Assembly: GCF_002848345.1 (NCBI RefSeq)
Contig: NZ_CP025429.1
Span: 3,472,001-3,536,000, forward strand
Direction of reading: 5' to 3'
DNA length: 64,000 nt
From: Chromobacterium sp. ATCC 53434
GTDB taxonomy: Bacteria; Pseudomonadota; Gammaproteobacteria; Burkholderiales; Chromobacteriaceae
A program made the translations under genes and the position numbers. The notes beneath the pieces were generated by a model, which was not told the DNA's origin, searched no databases, and saw only the letters and a program-made list of their open reading frames with translations. Positions 48,882-57,365 of this stretch are shown here, in pieces; within the stretch, counting starts at the first letter, position 1; each line of letters begins with the position of its first letter.

Positions 48882-48957
48882 TCCCTGATAGCTCAGTTGG
48901 TAGAGCGACGGACTGTTAATCCGCAGGTCGCAGGTTCGAGCCCTGCTCGGGGAGCCA
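48882..48957 (+). tRNA. tRNA-Asn (GTT), copy 3
   Basis: A third identical copy, 39 bases after the second, followed by a terminator. Three copies of one tRNA in tandem may serve gene dosage and can recombine. Confidence 0.97.
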
Positions 48958-48967
48958 GAATACGATA

Positions 48968-48995
48968 AGCCGCAGCGAAACGCTGCGGCTTTTTC
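48968..48995 (+). terminator. terminator of the tRNA-Asn cluster
   Basis: A 10-bp stem AGCCGCAGCG/CGCTGCGGCT with loop AAA, followed by TTTTCGTTT. Confidence 0.9.
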
Positions 48996-49041
48996 GTTTG
49001 GCCTTTCCCACTTACAATCGTTTCCATCCACCGGAGAAACG

Positions 49042-49899
49042 ATGTTGAACAAACCGATACCGCTCGCCATCGGCGCCATCCTGCTTTGGGCTTCGCTGGC
49101 CACGCTGGGCGCGCTGACCCGAGGCCTTCCGCCCTTTTTCGTCGTCGGCGTCAGCCTCTGCGTCGGCAGCCTGCTGTCCATCCATCGCGCCCGCGACTGG
49201 AAAGTCCCGCCGCTGACCATGCTGATCGGCGTCTACGGCCTGTTCGGCTACCATTTCCTGTTGTTTTTCGCCTTCCGCCTGGCGCCGGCGCTGGAGGCCA
49301 ATCTGCTCAACTATCTGTGGCCGCTGCTGATGGTGATGCTGTCGCCGCTGCTGCGCCCCGGCACCCGGCTGACGCGCCGGCACGTCATCGGCGGCGTCCT
49401 GGGCTTCATCGGCGCCGGCCTGATCGTCACCGGCGGCAAGCTGGCGCTGTCGCAACAGTACTTGCCCGGCTATCTGCTCGCCCTCTCTGCCGCCGTGGTC
49501 TGGTCCACCTTCAGCCTGTTGCTGGGCCGCCTGCCGGCCTTTTCCGGCAGCGCGATGGGCGGCTTCTGCCTGGCATCCGGCCTGCTGTCGCTGCTGTGCC
49601 ACGCGCTGTTCGAACCGGCGGCGCAAGCCACCGCCTCCCAGTGGGCCGCGCTGCTGCTGCTCGGGCTGGGTCCGATGGGCGGCGCCTTCTTCCTGTGGGC
49701 GCGCGCGCTGAGGCTTGGCGATCCCCGCCAGATAGGCTCGCTGTCCTACGCGACGCCGCTGCTGTCGACGCTGTTGCTGACCGCCAGCGGCCAGGGCCGG
49801 CTCAATCCGCTGGCCGCCGTCGCCATCCTGCTGATCCTCGGCGGCGCCCTGCTAGGCACGCTGCCCGACAGGCGCGCCGCCGCGCCGCAGACGCAGTAA
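49042..49899 (+). CDS. EamA/DMT-family transporter (YddG-like exporter)
   Basis: A 285-residue inner-membrane protein with about ten hydrophobic helices in two halves (EamA repeats). It begins KPIPLAIGAILLWASLATLGALT, and has LAPALEANLLNYLWPLLMV and LGPMGGAFFLWARALRLGDPRQIGSL. These resemble aromatic amino acid exporters of the YddG type, but the substrate is uncertain. No TPR-like or regulatory partner lies nearby. Confidence 0.85.
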   Translation: MLNKPIPLAIGAILLWASLATLGALTRGLPPFFVVGVSLCVGSLLSIHRARDWKVPPLTMLIGVYGLFGYHFLLFFAFRLAPALEANLLNYLWPLLMVMLSPLLRPGTRLTRRHVIGGVLGFIGAGLIVTGGKLALSQQYLPGYLLALSAAVVWSTFSLLLGRLPAFSGSAMGGFCLASGLLSLLCHALFEPAAQATASQWAALLLLGLGPMGGAFFLWARALRLGDPRQIGSLSYATPLLSTLLLTASGQGRLNPLAAVAILLILGGALLGTLPDRRAAAPQTQ

Positions 49900-49957
49900 T
49901 CTTTGCACAGCCGGTGTTAACAGTTAACATTCTTTCCATTCAAGCAAAGGGAAAACC

Positions 49958-50422
49958 ATGTCGGTATTGAAGGAATTCAGGGAGTTCGCCGTCAAAGGCA
50001 ATGTGATCGACCTCGCGGTCGGCGTGGTGATAGGCGGCGCTTTCGGCTCCATCGTCAAATCGCTGGTCGACGACGTGATCATGCCGCCGGTCGGCCTGCT
50101 GATCGGCAATGTCGACTTCTCCAACCTGTTCTTCGTGCTGAAGGAAGGCGCCAAGCAGGCCGGCCCCTATGTTTCGGTGGCCGCCGCCAAGCAGGCCGGC
50201 GCCGTGACGCTGAATCTGGGTCTGTTCATCAACTCGCTGGTCAGCTTCACCATCGTCGCCTTCGCCATCTTCATGCTGGTCAAGGCGATCAACCGCCTGA
50301 AACGCGAACAGCCGGCGGCCGAAGCCGCCGCCGCACCGGCCACCCAGGAATGCCGCTATTGCCTGTCGACCATTGCGGAAAAGGCAACCCGCTGCCCCTG
50401 CTGCACTTCGCAACTGAACTAG
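49958..50422 (+). CDS. mscL: large-conductance mechanosensitive channel MscL
   Basis: A 154-residue channel. The N-terminal helix and TM1 ([25 protein letters not shown]) hold the gate region, and TM2 is [23 protein letters not shown]. It releases solutes on osmotic downshift. The C-terminal tail differs from the E. coli form: after an Ala/Glu linker it has CRYC and CPCC (two CxxC pairs 11 residues apart), a small zinc-ribbon-like motif. AAAGGG precedes ATG 49958. Confidence 0.95.
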   Translation: MSVLKEFREFAVKGNVIDLAVGVVIGGAFGSIVKSLVDDVIMPPVGLLIGNVDFSNLFFVLKEGAKQAGPYVSVAAAKQAGAVTLNLGLFINSLVSFTIVAFAIFMLVKAINRLKREQPAAEAAAAPATQECRYCLSTIAEKATRCPCCTSQLN

Positions 50423-50439
50423 AACACGCGCCAGACCTC

Positions 50440-50468
50440 TTGCCCGCGCCGGGCAATTCCCCTACAAT
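50440..50468 (+). promoter_or_regulatory. promoter of the Mn-exporter transcript
   Basis: TTGCCC and TACAAT are separated by 17 bases. The predicted start at about 50475 falls just before the riboswitch. Confidence 0.65.
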
Positions 50469-50474
50469 CCGCCT

Positions 50475-50645
50475 CGTTCTGGGGGAGTAGCCTCGGCGCG
50501 CGACAGCGCCGGCAACTGTCAACATGCTTGGCCTTCGGCCATGGCAGTTGCGACGAGCTTCCGTTTGGCAAGACCTATGACATGCTTGCGCGCAGCGGGG
50601 CCGCCGCGCAAGTTTGTCATGGTGTGCGCGCGGCCCCTGGAGTTT
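50475..50645 (+). ncRNA. yybP-ykoY manganese riboswitch
   Basis: The signature GGGGGAGTAGCCTCG at 50481-50495 is the conserved loop of the yybP-ykoY family. A second conserved block with AACATGCTTGGCC and GGCCATGGCAGTT forms another arm. A further long hairpin (GACATGCTTGCGCGC with GCGCAAGTTTGTC) precedes the start codon. These RNAs bind Mn2+ and turn on manganese exporters, which fits the UPF0016 gene directly downstream. Confidence 0.85.
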
Positions 50646-50647
50646 CC

Positions 50648-51217
50648 ATGCAAGCCTTCCTGATTTCCACCGGTGTGGTGGCGCTGGCCGAGATCGGCGA
50701 CAAGACGCAATTGTTGGCGCTGTTGCTCGCCTCCCGCTTCAAAAAACCGGTACCCATCATTCTCGGCATCTTCGCCGCGACGCTGATCAACCATTTCGCC
50801 GCCGCCGCCGTCGGTCAATGGTTGATGAGCAAGATCGGCCCGGACATCATGCGCTGGGGCCTCGGTCTGTCCTTCGTCACCATGGCCGCCTGGATGATGA
50901 TCCCCGACAAGCTGGACGACGACAGCCGGCTGAGCGAGCGCTTCGGCGTTTTCGGCACCACGGTGCTCGCCTTCTTCCTGGCCGAGATGGGCGACAAGAC
51001 CCAGATCGCCACGGTGGCGCTGTCGGCTCGCTTCCCGGAACAGTTGTACATGGTGGTGACCGGCACCACGCTGGGCATGATGATCGCCAACGTGCCGGCG
51101 GTGCTGCTGGGCGAGGTGGCGGCGAAGAAAGTGCCGCAGAAACTGATGCACGCGATTGCCGCGCTGCTGTTCGTCGCCCTCGGCATCGTCACGCTGATGA
51201 CGCCGCTGTCGTTCTGA
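50648..51217 (+). CDS. UPF0016/TMEM165-family manganese exporter (MneA-like)
   Basis: A 189-residue membrane protein with six helices in two halves. Each half has the family motif E-x-G-D-K-[TS]: ALAEIGDKTQLLALLL and FLAEMGDKTQIATVAL. These acidic motifs bind the cation. Bacterial members such as Vibrio MneA export Mn2+. ATG 50648 is chosen over the longer frame, which runs through the riboswitch. Control by manganese is expected. Confidence 0.93.
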   Translation: MQAFLISTGVVALAEIGDKTQLLALLLASRFKKPVPIILGIFAATLINHFAAAAVGQWLMSKIGPDIMRWGLGLSFVTMAAWMMIPDKLDDDSRLSERFGVFGTTVLAFFLAEMGDKTQIATVALSARFPEQLYMVVTGTTLGMMIANVPAVLLGEVAAKKVPQKLMHAIAALLFVALGIVTLMTPLSF

Positions 51218-51228
51218 AGATCGATGCG

Positions 51229-51255
51229 AAAAGGGAGGCCGAGGCCTCCCTTTTT
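51229..51255. terminator. bidirectional terminator
   Basis: Stem AAAAGGGAGGCC/GGCCTCCCTTTT with loop GA, T5 on the plus side; it lies between the converging exporter and chemoreceptor genes. Confidence 0.88.
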
Positions 51256-51272
51256 CTTTCCCGCGATCCGGA

Positions 51273-53072
51273 TCAGACCTGGGCCAGCAGGCTGTTCGGA
51301 TCGAAGCCGACCCGCAGCGCTCCCCAGTGGCGTCCGCGCACTTCCAGCGGCAACACCACCTCGGACAGCACCTCGCCGGTGTCGCGGCTATAGGTCTGCA
51401 TCAGGAAGGGCTGCACATTGCGGGCCGCCCGCAGGCCGGCCGGATCGTTGAAGATGCGCTTGTCGCGGCTCTCCGCCAGATCCCGCGCCGGATCGCCCGA
51501 CTGCGGCCTGCTGTACCAGCTGTTATGCGTCGGCGCATAGCCGTTGCCATCCACCGCCACGCAGAACTTGCCGCCCGGAATCAACTGCACCAGGCGGTCC
51601 AGCATAGGCTGCAGCAGCTTCTCCAGCCTGCCGTCGTAAGCGGTCCGGTACTTGATCGGCTGAGTGCCGGCGATCTGCTGGTAACGCTGGTCGAACAGAT
51701 CGACGCCGCGCTGCAGCTCGCCCTGCAGCAACTGCTGCACCTCGTCGCGCACCTCGCGCGCCTGGCTCACCGCCTGATCGAACGCGCCCTCGCCGATCAC
51801 GAACTTGGAAACCAGCTCCTGCACCTGCTCCGCCGCCGCCGTCAATTCGTTGGCGGCATGCTCGGTCCGGCCCAAGCGGCTGCTGACCTGCTCGCCCAGC
51901 TGGTGGATTTCCGCCACATGCTGGTTCACCTGATGATTGGCGGTGGCGAATTCCTGCATCGTCGCCGCGATCTGGCTGAGACTGCTGGACGTCGATTCGA
52001 AATCGCCCATCATCTTGCTGAAATGCTCGGACGCGCGCGAAATCACCTCGCGCGCGCGGTGGGTATCCTCGGTGATCTCCATCGTTTCCTGCTGCGTCTC
52101 CGACACCAGGCCCAACATGCCGTCGATATTGTGCGAAATCTCGTCGGTGGCCTTCTTCACCCGCTCCGCCAGCTTGCGCACCTCGTCGGCCACCACCGAG
52201 AAGCCGCGGCCGCTTTCGCCGGCCCGCGCCGCCTCGATCGCCGCGTTCAGGGCCAGCAGATTGGTCTGCTCCGACACATCCTTGATCAGGTCGACGATGG
52301 TCTTGATGCTGGCCGAACGCTGGCTCAAATCCTCCACCGTGTGGTTGAAATGGCCGACCTTGCGGCTGATGTCGTGGATGCTGTCGGTCACCGAACGCAA
52401 TTCCTCGTACGATTCGCGCGCCACGTCCAGATTTTCGCCGGTGGTGGCGGAGATCGCCTGGGTCTGGTCGGTCACCTGCTCGACGCCGCGCGTGGACTGC
52501 TCGCTAGCCTGGCGCACCTGGCGCGCCAGTTCGTCCTGCTGCTGGGCGCCGCTCAGCGATTCGCCGACATTGCGCCGCGTCACCGCCGAATCCATCGCGA
52601 TGCGCACCGTCATCAGCCGCACATTGCTGATGATCTCGCGCATCTTCAACAAGAAGCGGTTGTACGACAGCGACAGGTCGCGGATCTCGTCATGGGTGAT
52701 CGCCGGGATGTCGCGCGACAGATCGCCGGCGCCGGCGCCGATCTCGTTGAAGATCTGGATGATCATCCGCAGCGGCCGCACGATCAGATAGCGCAGATAC
52801 CACACCATGAAGGCGATGAAGACCAAACTCAGCGCCCACAGTCCGATCGTCCAATACAGCGCGCTGTCGACGCGCCCCTCCACCTGCGCCAGCACCTGCG
52901 GCGCGATGCCGGCGGCGCGCAGCGTGTCGCGGATGTCGCCGAGCACGTAGTAGCAATAGCCGGCCATCAACAACTGGAACAGGCTGATGAAGAAGAAGCT
53001 GCACAGCTTCTTGGTCAAGCTGTTCCAGAATGTCTTTTCCGAAAACGTGTACAAACGCCAGAACCACTCCAT
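51273..53072 (-). CDS. methyl-accepting chemotaxis protein with C-terminal sensor-like domain
   Basis: A 599-residue chemoreceptor. Two helices near the N terminus (about residues 20-45 and 70-95) enclose a very small periplasmic loop. HAMP follows, then the signalling hairpin with tip [20 protein letters not shown]. Beyond the hairpin an extra cytoplasmic region of about 150 residues (residues 450-599) has [33 protein letters not shown] and [10 protein letters not shown], which look like a PAS/Cache-type fold. The ligand would therefore be sensed inside the cell, at the C terminus. GGAGGAGAG precedes ATG 53072. Confidence 0.9.
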   Translation of the reverse strand: MEWFWRLYTFSEKTFWNSLTKKLCSFFFISLFQLLMAGYCYYVLGDIRDTLRAAGIAPQVLAQVEGRVDSALYWTIGLWALSLVFIAFMVWYLRYLIVRPLRMIIQIFNEIGAGAGDLSRDIPAITHDEIRDLSLSYNRFLLKMREIISNVRLMTVRIAMDSAVTRRNVGESLSGAQQQDELARQVRQASEQSTRGVEQVTDQTQAISATTGENLDVARESYEELRSVTDSIHDISRKVGHFNHTVEDLSQRSASIKTIVDLIKDVSEQTNLLALNAAIEAARAGESGRGFSVVADEVRKLAERVKKATDEISHNIDGMLGLVSETQQETMEITEDTHRAREVISRASEHFSKMMGDFESTSSSLSQIAATMQEFATANHQVNQHVAEIHQLGEQVSSRLGRTEHAANELTAAAEQVQELVSKFVIGEGAFDQAVSQAREVRDEVQQLLQGELQRGVDLFDQRYQQIAGTQPIKYRTAYDGRLEKLLQPMLDRLVQLIPGGKFCVAVDGNGYAPTHNSWYSRPQSGDPARDLAESRDKRIFNDPAGLRAARNVQPFLMQTYSRDTGEVLSEVVLPLEVRGRHWGALRVGFDPNSLLAQV

Positions 53073-53153
53073 TTGCTCTCCTCCTGAACAATCTGCGTCG
53101 TTATTTTTATTGGACGGTTATTTTTTCCGAAATCGATGCCAATGGCCAGACAA

Positions 53154-53759
53154 TCACGGCGTCAAACCTTGATCCAGATCAAGCTTGCGCCTGCGCCACA
53201 CCATCCAGCCCTCCCGGCCGCGGAACACCGGCAGGCCATTCGGCAACGATTCGCTCTCCTCCAGCTCGAACCATGGCTCCAGCAAGTCGGCCAGTTGCTC
53301 GCAAGCGATGCCGAACGGAGGCCCGGTCTCGGTGTCGGCCAGGAAGAACACGCCGGCCAGCGCGCCGCCGGGTTTCACCATGCCCGCCACCCTGACAGCA
53401 TATTGCTTTCGCATATTAATCGGCAAGGCGCACAAAAAAGCCCGCTCGAACACACAGTCGAAAACGGGCATTTCCAGATGAAAAAAATCGGCCAACAGCA
53501 ATTGCTCCGCCAGCGCCGGCCACTGCCGCCTGGCCATCTCCAGCGCGGCCTCGCTGAAATCGACGGCCAGCACCTCGTGCCCCAGCGCCTGCAACTGCGG
53601 CAGGTCCGACGCGCTGCCGCAGCCCGGCATCAACACCCGGCACGGCGACCCGGCGGCGAAAAAGCGCCGCGCCGGCTCCGGCAGGCTGGCGCCGTCCCAC
53701 GGCATCACCCCTTCGCGATAGCGCTGCTCCCAGAAATCCACCTGCGAACTATCGGCCAT
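53154..53759 (-). CDS. thiopurine methyltransferase (TPMT)-family SAM methyltransferase
   Basis: A 201-residue enzyme starting VDFWEQRYREGVMPWDG, the family hallmark. Motif I is RVLMPGCGSASDL and is followed by VLAVDFSEAALEMA, FDCVFERAFLCAL and GGALAGVFFL. Bacterial relatives methylate thiols, selenium or tellurium compounds; the substrate here is not known. The gene is preceded by GGAGAGGA. Confidence 0.92.
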   Translation of the reverse strand: MADSSQVDFWEQRYREGVMPWDGASLPEPARRFFAAGSPCRVLMPGCGSASDLPQLQALGHEVLAVDFSEAALEMARRQWPALAEQLLLADFFHLEMPVFDCVFERAFLCALPINMRKQYAVRVAGMVKPGGALAGVFFLADTETGPPFGIACEQLADLLEPWFELEESESLPNGLPVFRGREGWMVWRRRKLDLDQGLTP

Positions 53760-53847
53760 GTCCTCTCCTTAAGAGCCGGTTCAAAGTCTTTTTGCGAGCC
53801 GCGCAGGCCAGCCGACGGGCCAGATGCAGGGCGGAGGGCGCAGCCTC

Positions 53848-54222
53848 TTATTGCCGCATCAGCCAGGCCGCCGCATCCTCCAGCGACAGTGCCGGCGCCC
53901 TCAGGCAGTCGACGCGGTCATCAGCCCCCCGCCAGTGGAGTCCGCCGGTCTCGTCCAGCCGATAACGGCCTCCGCCGGGCAGCCGCCCCCATTCCATTCC
54001 GTCCAGATCATCCAGCTCCAGCAGCGCGCCGCAGGCCGCCGCCAACTGCAGCAGCCGCTGCCGCCGCGGCAGGCATTGCCAAACCCGTTCGCGCTCGGCT
54101 TCGTCCATGAAGCACCACTGGCTGATTTCGCCGAAAGTGCGCGCGCAGCCGCGGCAGACATTGTCCCCCAGCGCGGTGGAACACAGGGCGATGCACGGTG
54201 AATCGGGGCGGGTGCTGCTCAT
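53848..54222 (-). CDS. DUF1289 family protein
   Basis: A 124-residue protein. The N-terminal DUF1289 motif has four cysteines in CIALCSTALGDNVCRGCART, then the typical FGEISQW and ERERVWQCLPRR. It may bind metal or an iron-sulfur cluster; the function is unknown. ATG 54222 is preferred to TTG 54231. The C-terminal 60 residues are not part of the family core and are unrecognised. Confidence 0.88.
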   Translation of the reverse strand: MSSTRPDSPCIALCSTALGDNVCRGCARTFGEISQWCFMDEAERERVWQCLPRRQRLLQLAAACGALLELDDLDGMEWGRLPGGGRYRLDETGGLHWRGADDRVDCLRAPALSLEDAAAWLMRQ

Positions 54223-54683
54223 TGGGATCAATCACTCAATTCGAAAATAGAAACAAAGACTTGTCGTCGCGCACTCCAGGCTGTCGCGCAACGGGAATCG
54301 GCCTGCACGAGTATATCAGCTGGCACCGTGATCGGGACCCATCACAAACGGACAACGGCCGGATCGTGAAATAGCGCCCCCTCCCCGATTCGAGCGACAT
54401 GGTTACGCAATGCGTGTCAATCGATTTGCCGGCGCATCCCGGATACCTGTTGAAGCGCTTTTGCGACAGCGGCAGTGTCATTCACGGCGAGAGGCGCTTG
54501 ATCATGCAGAAAACAGCCCGGGATGCTCACGAAAAAACCTGAAACAGGCTCTAAGACTATTCCGAATTAAACCGTGCCCCCTTAAAACATCAGCACATAC
54601 AACTAATTTCAAACCGCAATATCGCTTTAAGGTGTACCGGGAAGCGGCATATCGCGTCCACCATCCCATCGACTGGAATCCAC
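54223..54683. other. gap of about 460 bases, no gene seen
   Basis: It should hold the promoters of the DUF1289 gene (minus) and of the interrupted cytochrome b561 gene (plus). No frame with a credible start or family features was found. Composition is closer to 50% GC than the surroundings in the right half. Confidence 0.5.
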
Positions 54684-54694
54684 ATGAAACACTA

Positions 54695-55816
54695 TTAATT
54701 CGGCAGTAATAATCCGTACAGATTGTATACTTCCGGCATGGAAAAAATCGATGTGCGCAAGCTTGAACTGGCCGCCCGTGAGCAGCTGAGGCGTACCGCT
54801 ATCCGGATGTACAAGCGAGGCCGGTCTCAAGCCAGTATTGCCGAAGAACTCGGGCTGCGCCGCCCCACCATTTCCGCCTGGGTGGTGCGTGAGGCAGCAC
54901 TAGGTGCGCAGGGATTCAAAGAACAGAAGCGCGGTCGCGCCGAAGGCACCGGCCGTCGGCTGACCGAGGCGCAGGAAGCCCGGATCAAGCAGGACATCGT
55001 GGATCGCACGCCAGACCAGATGAAGCTGAGGTTTGCCCTGTGGAGTGCTCAGGCGGTCAAGGCTGTAATCAAGCAGATGTTTCTGATCGATCTGCCGATC
55101 CGTACTGTCCGTCTGTACTTGGCCCGCTGGGGCTTTACGCCGCAGCGCCCGCTCAAACGCGCTTATGAGCAGCGACCGGCAGCAGTCGAGAAATGGCTCA
55201 AGGAGGAATACCCGGCTATCGTCGCGCGTGCCAAAGCGGAAATGGCTGAAATCAGCTGGGGCGACGAATCGGCGGTGTCGAGTGTTGAGCACTTTCCGCG
55301 TGGCTACGCCCCAAAAGGCCAAACCCCAGTTCTGGTGTTATCCCAATCGAAAAGAGCGCGCATCAACTTGATTTCGGCCATTACCAACCAAGGCAAGATG
55401 CGCTTCATGCTGTACCGGGAGACCTTGACGGCCCGGGTGCTGATCAAGTTTCTGATGCGGCTGATCCGTGATGCTGGCGGCAAGAAGGTGTTCTTGATCC
55501 TCGACAACTTGCGCGTGCATCACAGCAAGCTGGTGCAAGCATGGTTGGAGGAGGAAGAGAACAAGAAGGCGATTGAGTTGTTCTTCCTGCCCAGCTACTC
55601 ACCGGAACTGAACCCGGATGAATACTTGAACGGCGACCTGAAGGCCAGAATGAGCGCAGGTGAGCCGGTTCGATCAGACGGTCAACTTCAAGGGAAAGTG
55701 CTGTCCCATTTACGCTCATTGCAGAAGCAGCCGGCCAGAATCCGGTCGTACTTCCGGCATGAAAAAATCCGCTACGCGGCATGAGCTTTCTGTACGGTAT
55801 TTGACTGCCGGATTAA
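54695..55816 (+). mobile_element. IS630-family insertion sequence, 1,122 bp
   Basis: Terminal inverted repeats are visible. The left end TTAATTCGGCAGTAATAATC matches, with several mismatches, the complement of the right end (CGGTATTTGACTGCCGGATTAA, read in reverse). The inner block CCGTACAGA is identical in both. The element is flanked by TA duplications at 54693-54694 and 55817-55818, the target preferred by IS630. One intact transposase gene is inside. Confidence 0.9.
54738..55784 (+). CDS. IS630-family transposase
   Basis: A 348-residue DDE transposase. The N-terminal helix-turn-helix (RRTAIRMYKRGRSQASIAEEL) binds the ends. Catalytic residues appear in ISWGDESAVSS (first Asp), FLILDNLRVHHSK (second Asp) and SPELNPDEYLNGDLK (Glu/Asp region). 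The frame is complete, so the element could be active. ATG 54738 is followed by MEKIDVRKLELAAREQL. Confidence 0.93.
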   Translation: MEKIDVRKLELAAREQLRRTAIRMYKRGRSQASIAEELGLRRPTISAWVVREAALGAQGFKEQKRGRAEGTGRRLTEAQEARIKQDIVDRTPDQMKLRFALWSAQAVKAVIKQMFLIDLPIRTVRLYLARWGFTPQRPLKRAYEQRPAAVEKWLKEEYPAIVARAKAEMAEISWGDESAVSSVEHFPRGYAPKGQTPVLVLSQSKRARINLISAITNQGKMRFMLYRETLTARVLIKFLMRLIRDAGGKKVFLILDNLRVHHSKLVQAWLEEEENKKAIELFFLPSYSPELNPDEYLNGDLKARMSAGEPVRSDGQLQGKVLSHLRSLQKQPARIRSYFRHEKIRYAA

Positions 55817-56493
55817 TATCCCTCCCTCGCAATGGCATTGCATTGGCTGAGCGCGGCGGTCATATTATGGGCGCTGTGCAGCGGATTCGCGCTAGCCGCC
55901 CATGCCTTGCCGCCGCCGCTGGCCAAAGCAGTGCCACCAGTGAACGTCGCTCTGACCACACTGCTGCTCCCGTTCTGGCTGCTTCGAATTTTCTATCGCT
56001 TCCGCTTTCACATGCCGCCGCCGGAAAACATGCCTGCGAGGTCCTGGAAAATGGCCCGGTACGGACACCTGGCGCTCTACGCATTCGGATCGCTGTCTTT
56101 GCTCAGCGGCGTCTTGATGATGGAACGTGCGGTAAGCGTCTTCGGGTGGTTCACGCTGGCCCCGCCCCTGCCCCCCGGCCTGCTTACGCATGGACTCGCG
56201 CGAGTCCATTTCGCCAGCAATGTGCTATTGGCCCTGACGGTGATGTCCCACGTCACGGCGGTTGCCTTGCACCACCGGCAAGGCTTGTTCATTTTGCGGC
56301 GCATGGGACTGGGCCAGACAGGGTGATGGCGGATCGAGCGACGGCCGCCCCAACACCACTCAACTCTGGGCGTGGCATGGATACAGGCTCGGCGCGACAA
56401 GCGCGAAACAAGTCCGTCTTGAATAGAACAAAATGGCAGAACGCCGTGCACGGCGGCAGAGGGAAACGTACCAATCCCGCTGCGCGGAAAGGC

Positions 56494-56521
56494 AATAAAA
56501 AAGCCCTGCGGGAACAGGGCT
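56494..56521 (-). terminator. terminator after tRNA-Pro
   Basis: On the minus strand AGCCCTG/CAGGGCT with a 6-base loop is followed by a T6 run (TTTTTTATTG). Confidence 0.85.
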
Positions 56522-56550
56522 GAATTTCTTTTAAAACTTAATTTCTATAA

Positions 56551-56627
56551 TGGTCGGGGTGAGAAGATTCGAACTTCCGACCCCCTGCACCCCATGCAGG
56601 TGCGCTACCAGGCTGCGCTACACCCCG
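56551..56627 (-). tRNA. tRNA-Pro (GGG)
   Basis: A 77-base cloverleaf with encoded CCA. The acceptor CGGGGTG pairs with CACCCCG; the anticodon loop ATGGGGT carries GGG. It decodes CCC and CCT. It lies 30 bases after the merR stop at the end of the pheST-ihfA operon. Confidence 0.96.
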
Positions 56628-56657
56628 ACTCAAGAGAAACACAGTCTAACCGATTTA

Positions 56658-57011
56658 TTATTTCTTGCCAATACCCGAATCCAGCCATTCGAGAATGGAT
56701 TCCAATTCGGCGCGCACTTCCTGCGCCGTGATCGGACGATCGTCGACATCGCCCATGCCCAAGCGCTGGCGCGCGCCCTGAATGGTGAAGCCATCGTCGT
56801 AAAGCAAAGCGCGAATACGCCGCACCAGCAAAACCTCATGGTGCTGATAATAACGGCGATTGCCGCGCCGTTTCACCTGGCGCAGCTGGGAAAATTCCTG
56901 CTCCCAATATCGCAGCACATGCGGCTTTACCCCGGCCAGTTCGCCGACTTCGCTAATGGTAAAGTAGCGCTTCGATGGAATCGACGGCAGATCAGCCTTG
57001 CTTGTTAGCAT
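56658..57011 (-). CDS. MerR-family transcriptional regulator
   Basis: A 117-residue regulator. The helix-turn-helix is in [26 protein letters not shown], followed by the wing [30 protein letters not shown] (two stretches). No effector-binding Cys cluster is evident. It overlaps ihfA by 20 bases and is the usual gene in this position in proteobacterial pheST-ihfA operons. The start is taken as ATG 57011; a TTG 12 bases upstream is possible. Confidence 0.9.
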   Translation of the reverse strand: MLTSKADLPSIPSKRYFTISEVGELAGVKPHVLRYWEQEFSQLRQVKRRGNRRYYQHHEVLLVRRIRALLYDDGFTIQGARQRLGMGDVDDRPITAQEVRAELESILEWLDSGIGKK

Positions 57012-57294
57012 GGTATTGCTCAACCATTCCCTTGAGTTTCTGGCTAGCGTGGAACGTTACCACACGGCGCGCGGTGATGGGGATCTCTTCCCCGGTCTTG
57101 GGGTTGCGGCCAGGACGCTGTGGCTTGTCGCGCAGCTGGAAATTGCCGAAACCGGACAACTTCACCGAATCCCCGGACTCCAGAGCCAGCCGGATTTCCT
57201 CGAAAAACGACTCGACCATGTCCTTGGCTTCACGTTTGTTCAGACCTACCTGGTCAAACAGCAAATCGGCCAGTTCAGCCTTCGTCAAAGTCAT
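56992..57294 (-). CDS. ihfA: integration host factor subunit alpha
   Basis: A 100-residue DNA-bending protein beginning [24 protein letters not shown]. The beta-arm has [26 protein letters not shown], with the Pro that intercalates DNA. It pairs with IhfB, encoded elsewhere. It is downstream of pheT and overlaps merR. Confidence 0.97.
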   Translation of the reverse strand: MTLTKAELADLLFDQVGLNKREAKDMVESFFEEIRLALESGDSVKLSGFGNFQLRDKPQRPGRNPKTGEEIPITARRVVTFHASQKLKGMVEQYHANKQG

Positions 57295-57365
57295 GACATT
57301 CCCCTCAAACTTCTAAACCCAATCGACGGGCGTCCCATCCGGACACGCCCGCCCACTTCCACTAA

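Larger units (their letters stand above)
54684..56326 (+). pseudogene. cytochrome b561 gene interrupted at codon 4 by an IS630-type element
   Basis: Removing the element and one TA copy joins ATG AAA CAC TA with T CCC TCC, giving MKHYPSLAMALHWLSA, a normal cytochrome b561 start. The remaining frame (from 55819) codes for four membrane helices with heme-ligand candidates His in ALHWLSA, RYGHLALY and THGLARVHFA, and a C-terminal HVTAVALHHRQG. Prokaryotic b561 shuttles electrons in the inner membrane. ATG 55832 could in principle restart translation and lose only nine residues, but no ribosome site is seen. Confidence 0.85.

Noticed and set aside
48661..48957. tRNA-Asn cluster as an integration site of a mobile element
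   Set aside because: No integrase and no partial tRNA duplicate with flanking cargo were found; the three copies are complete and share one promoter and terminator.
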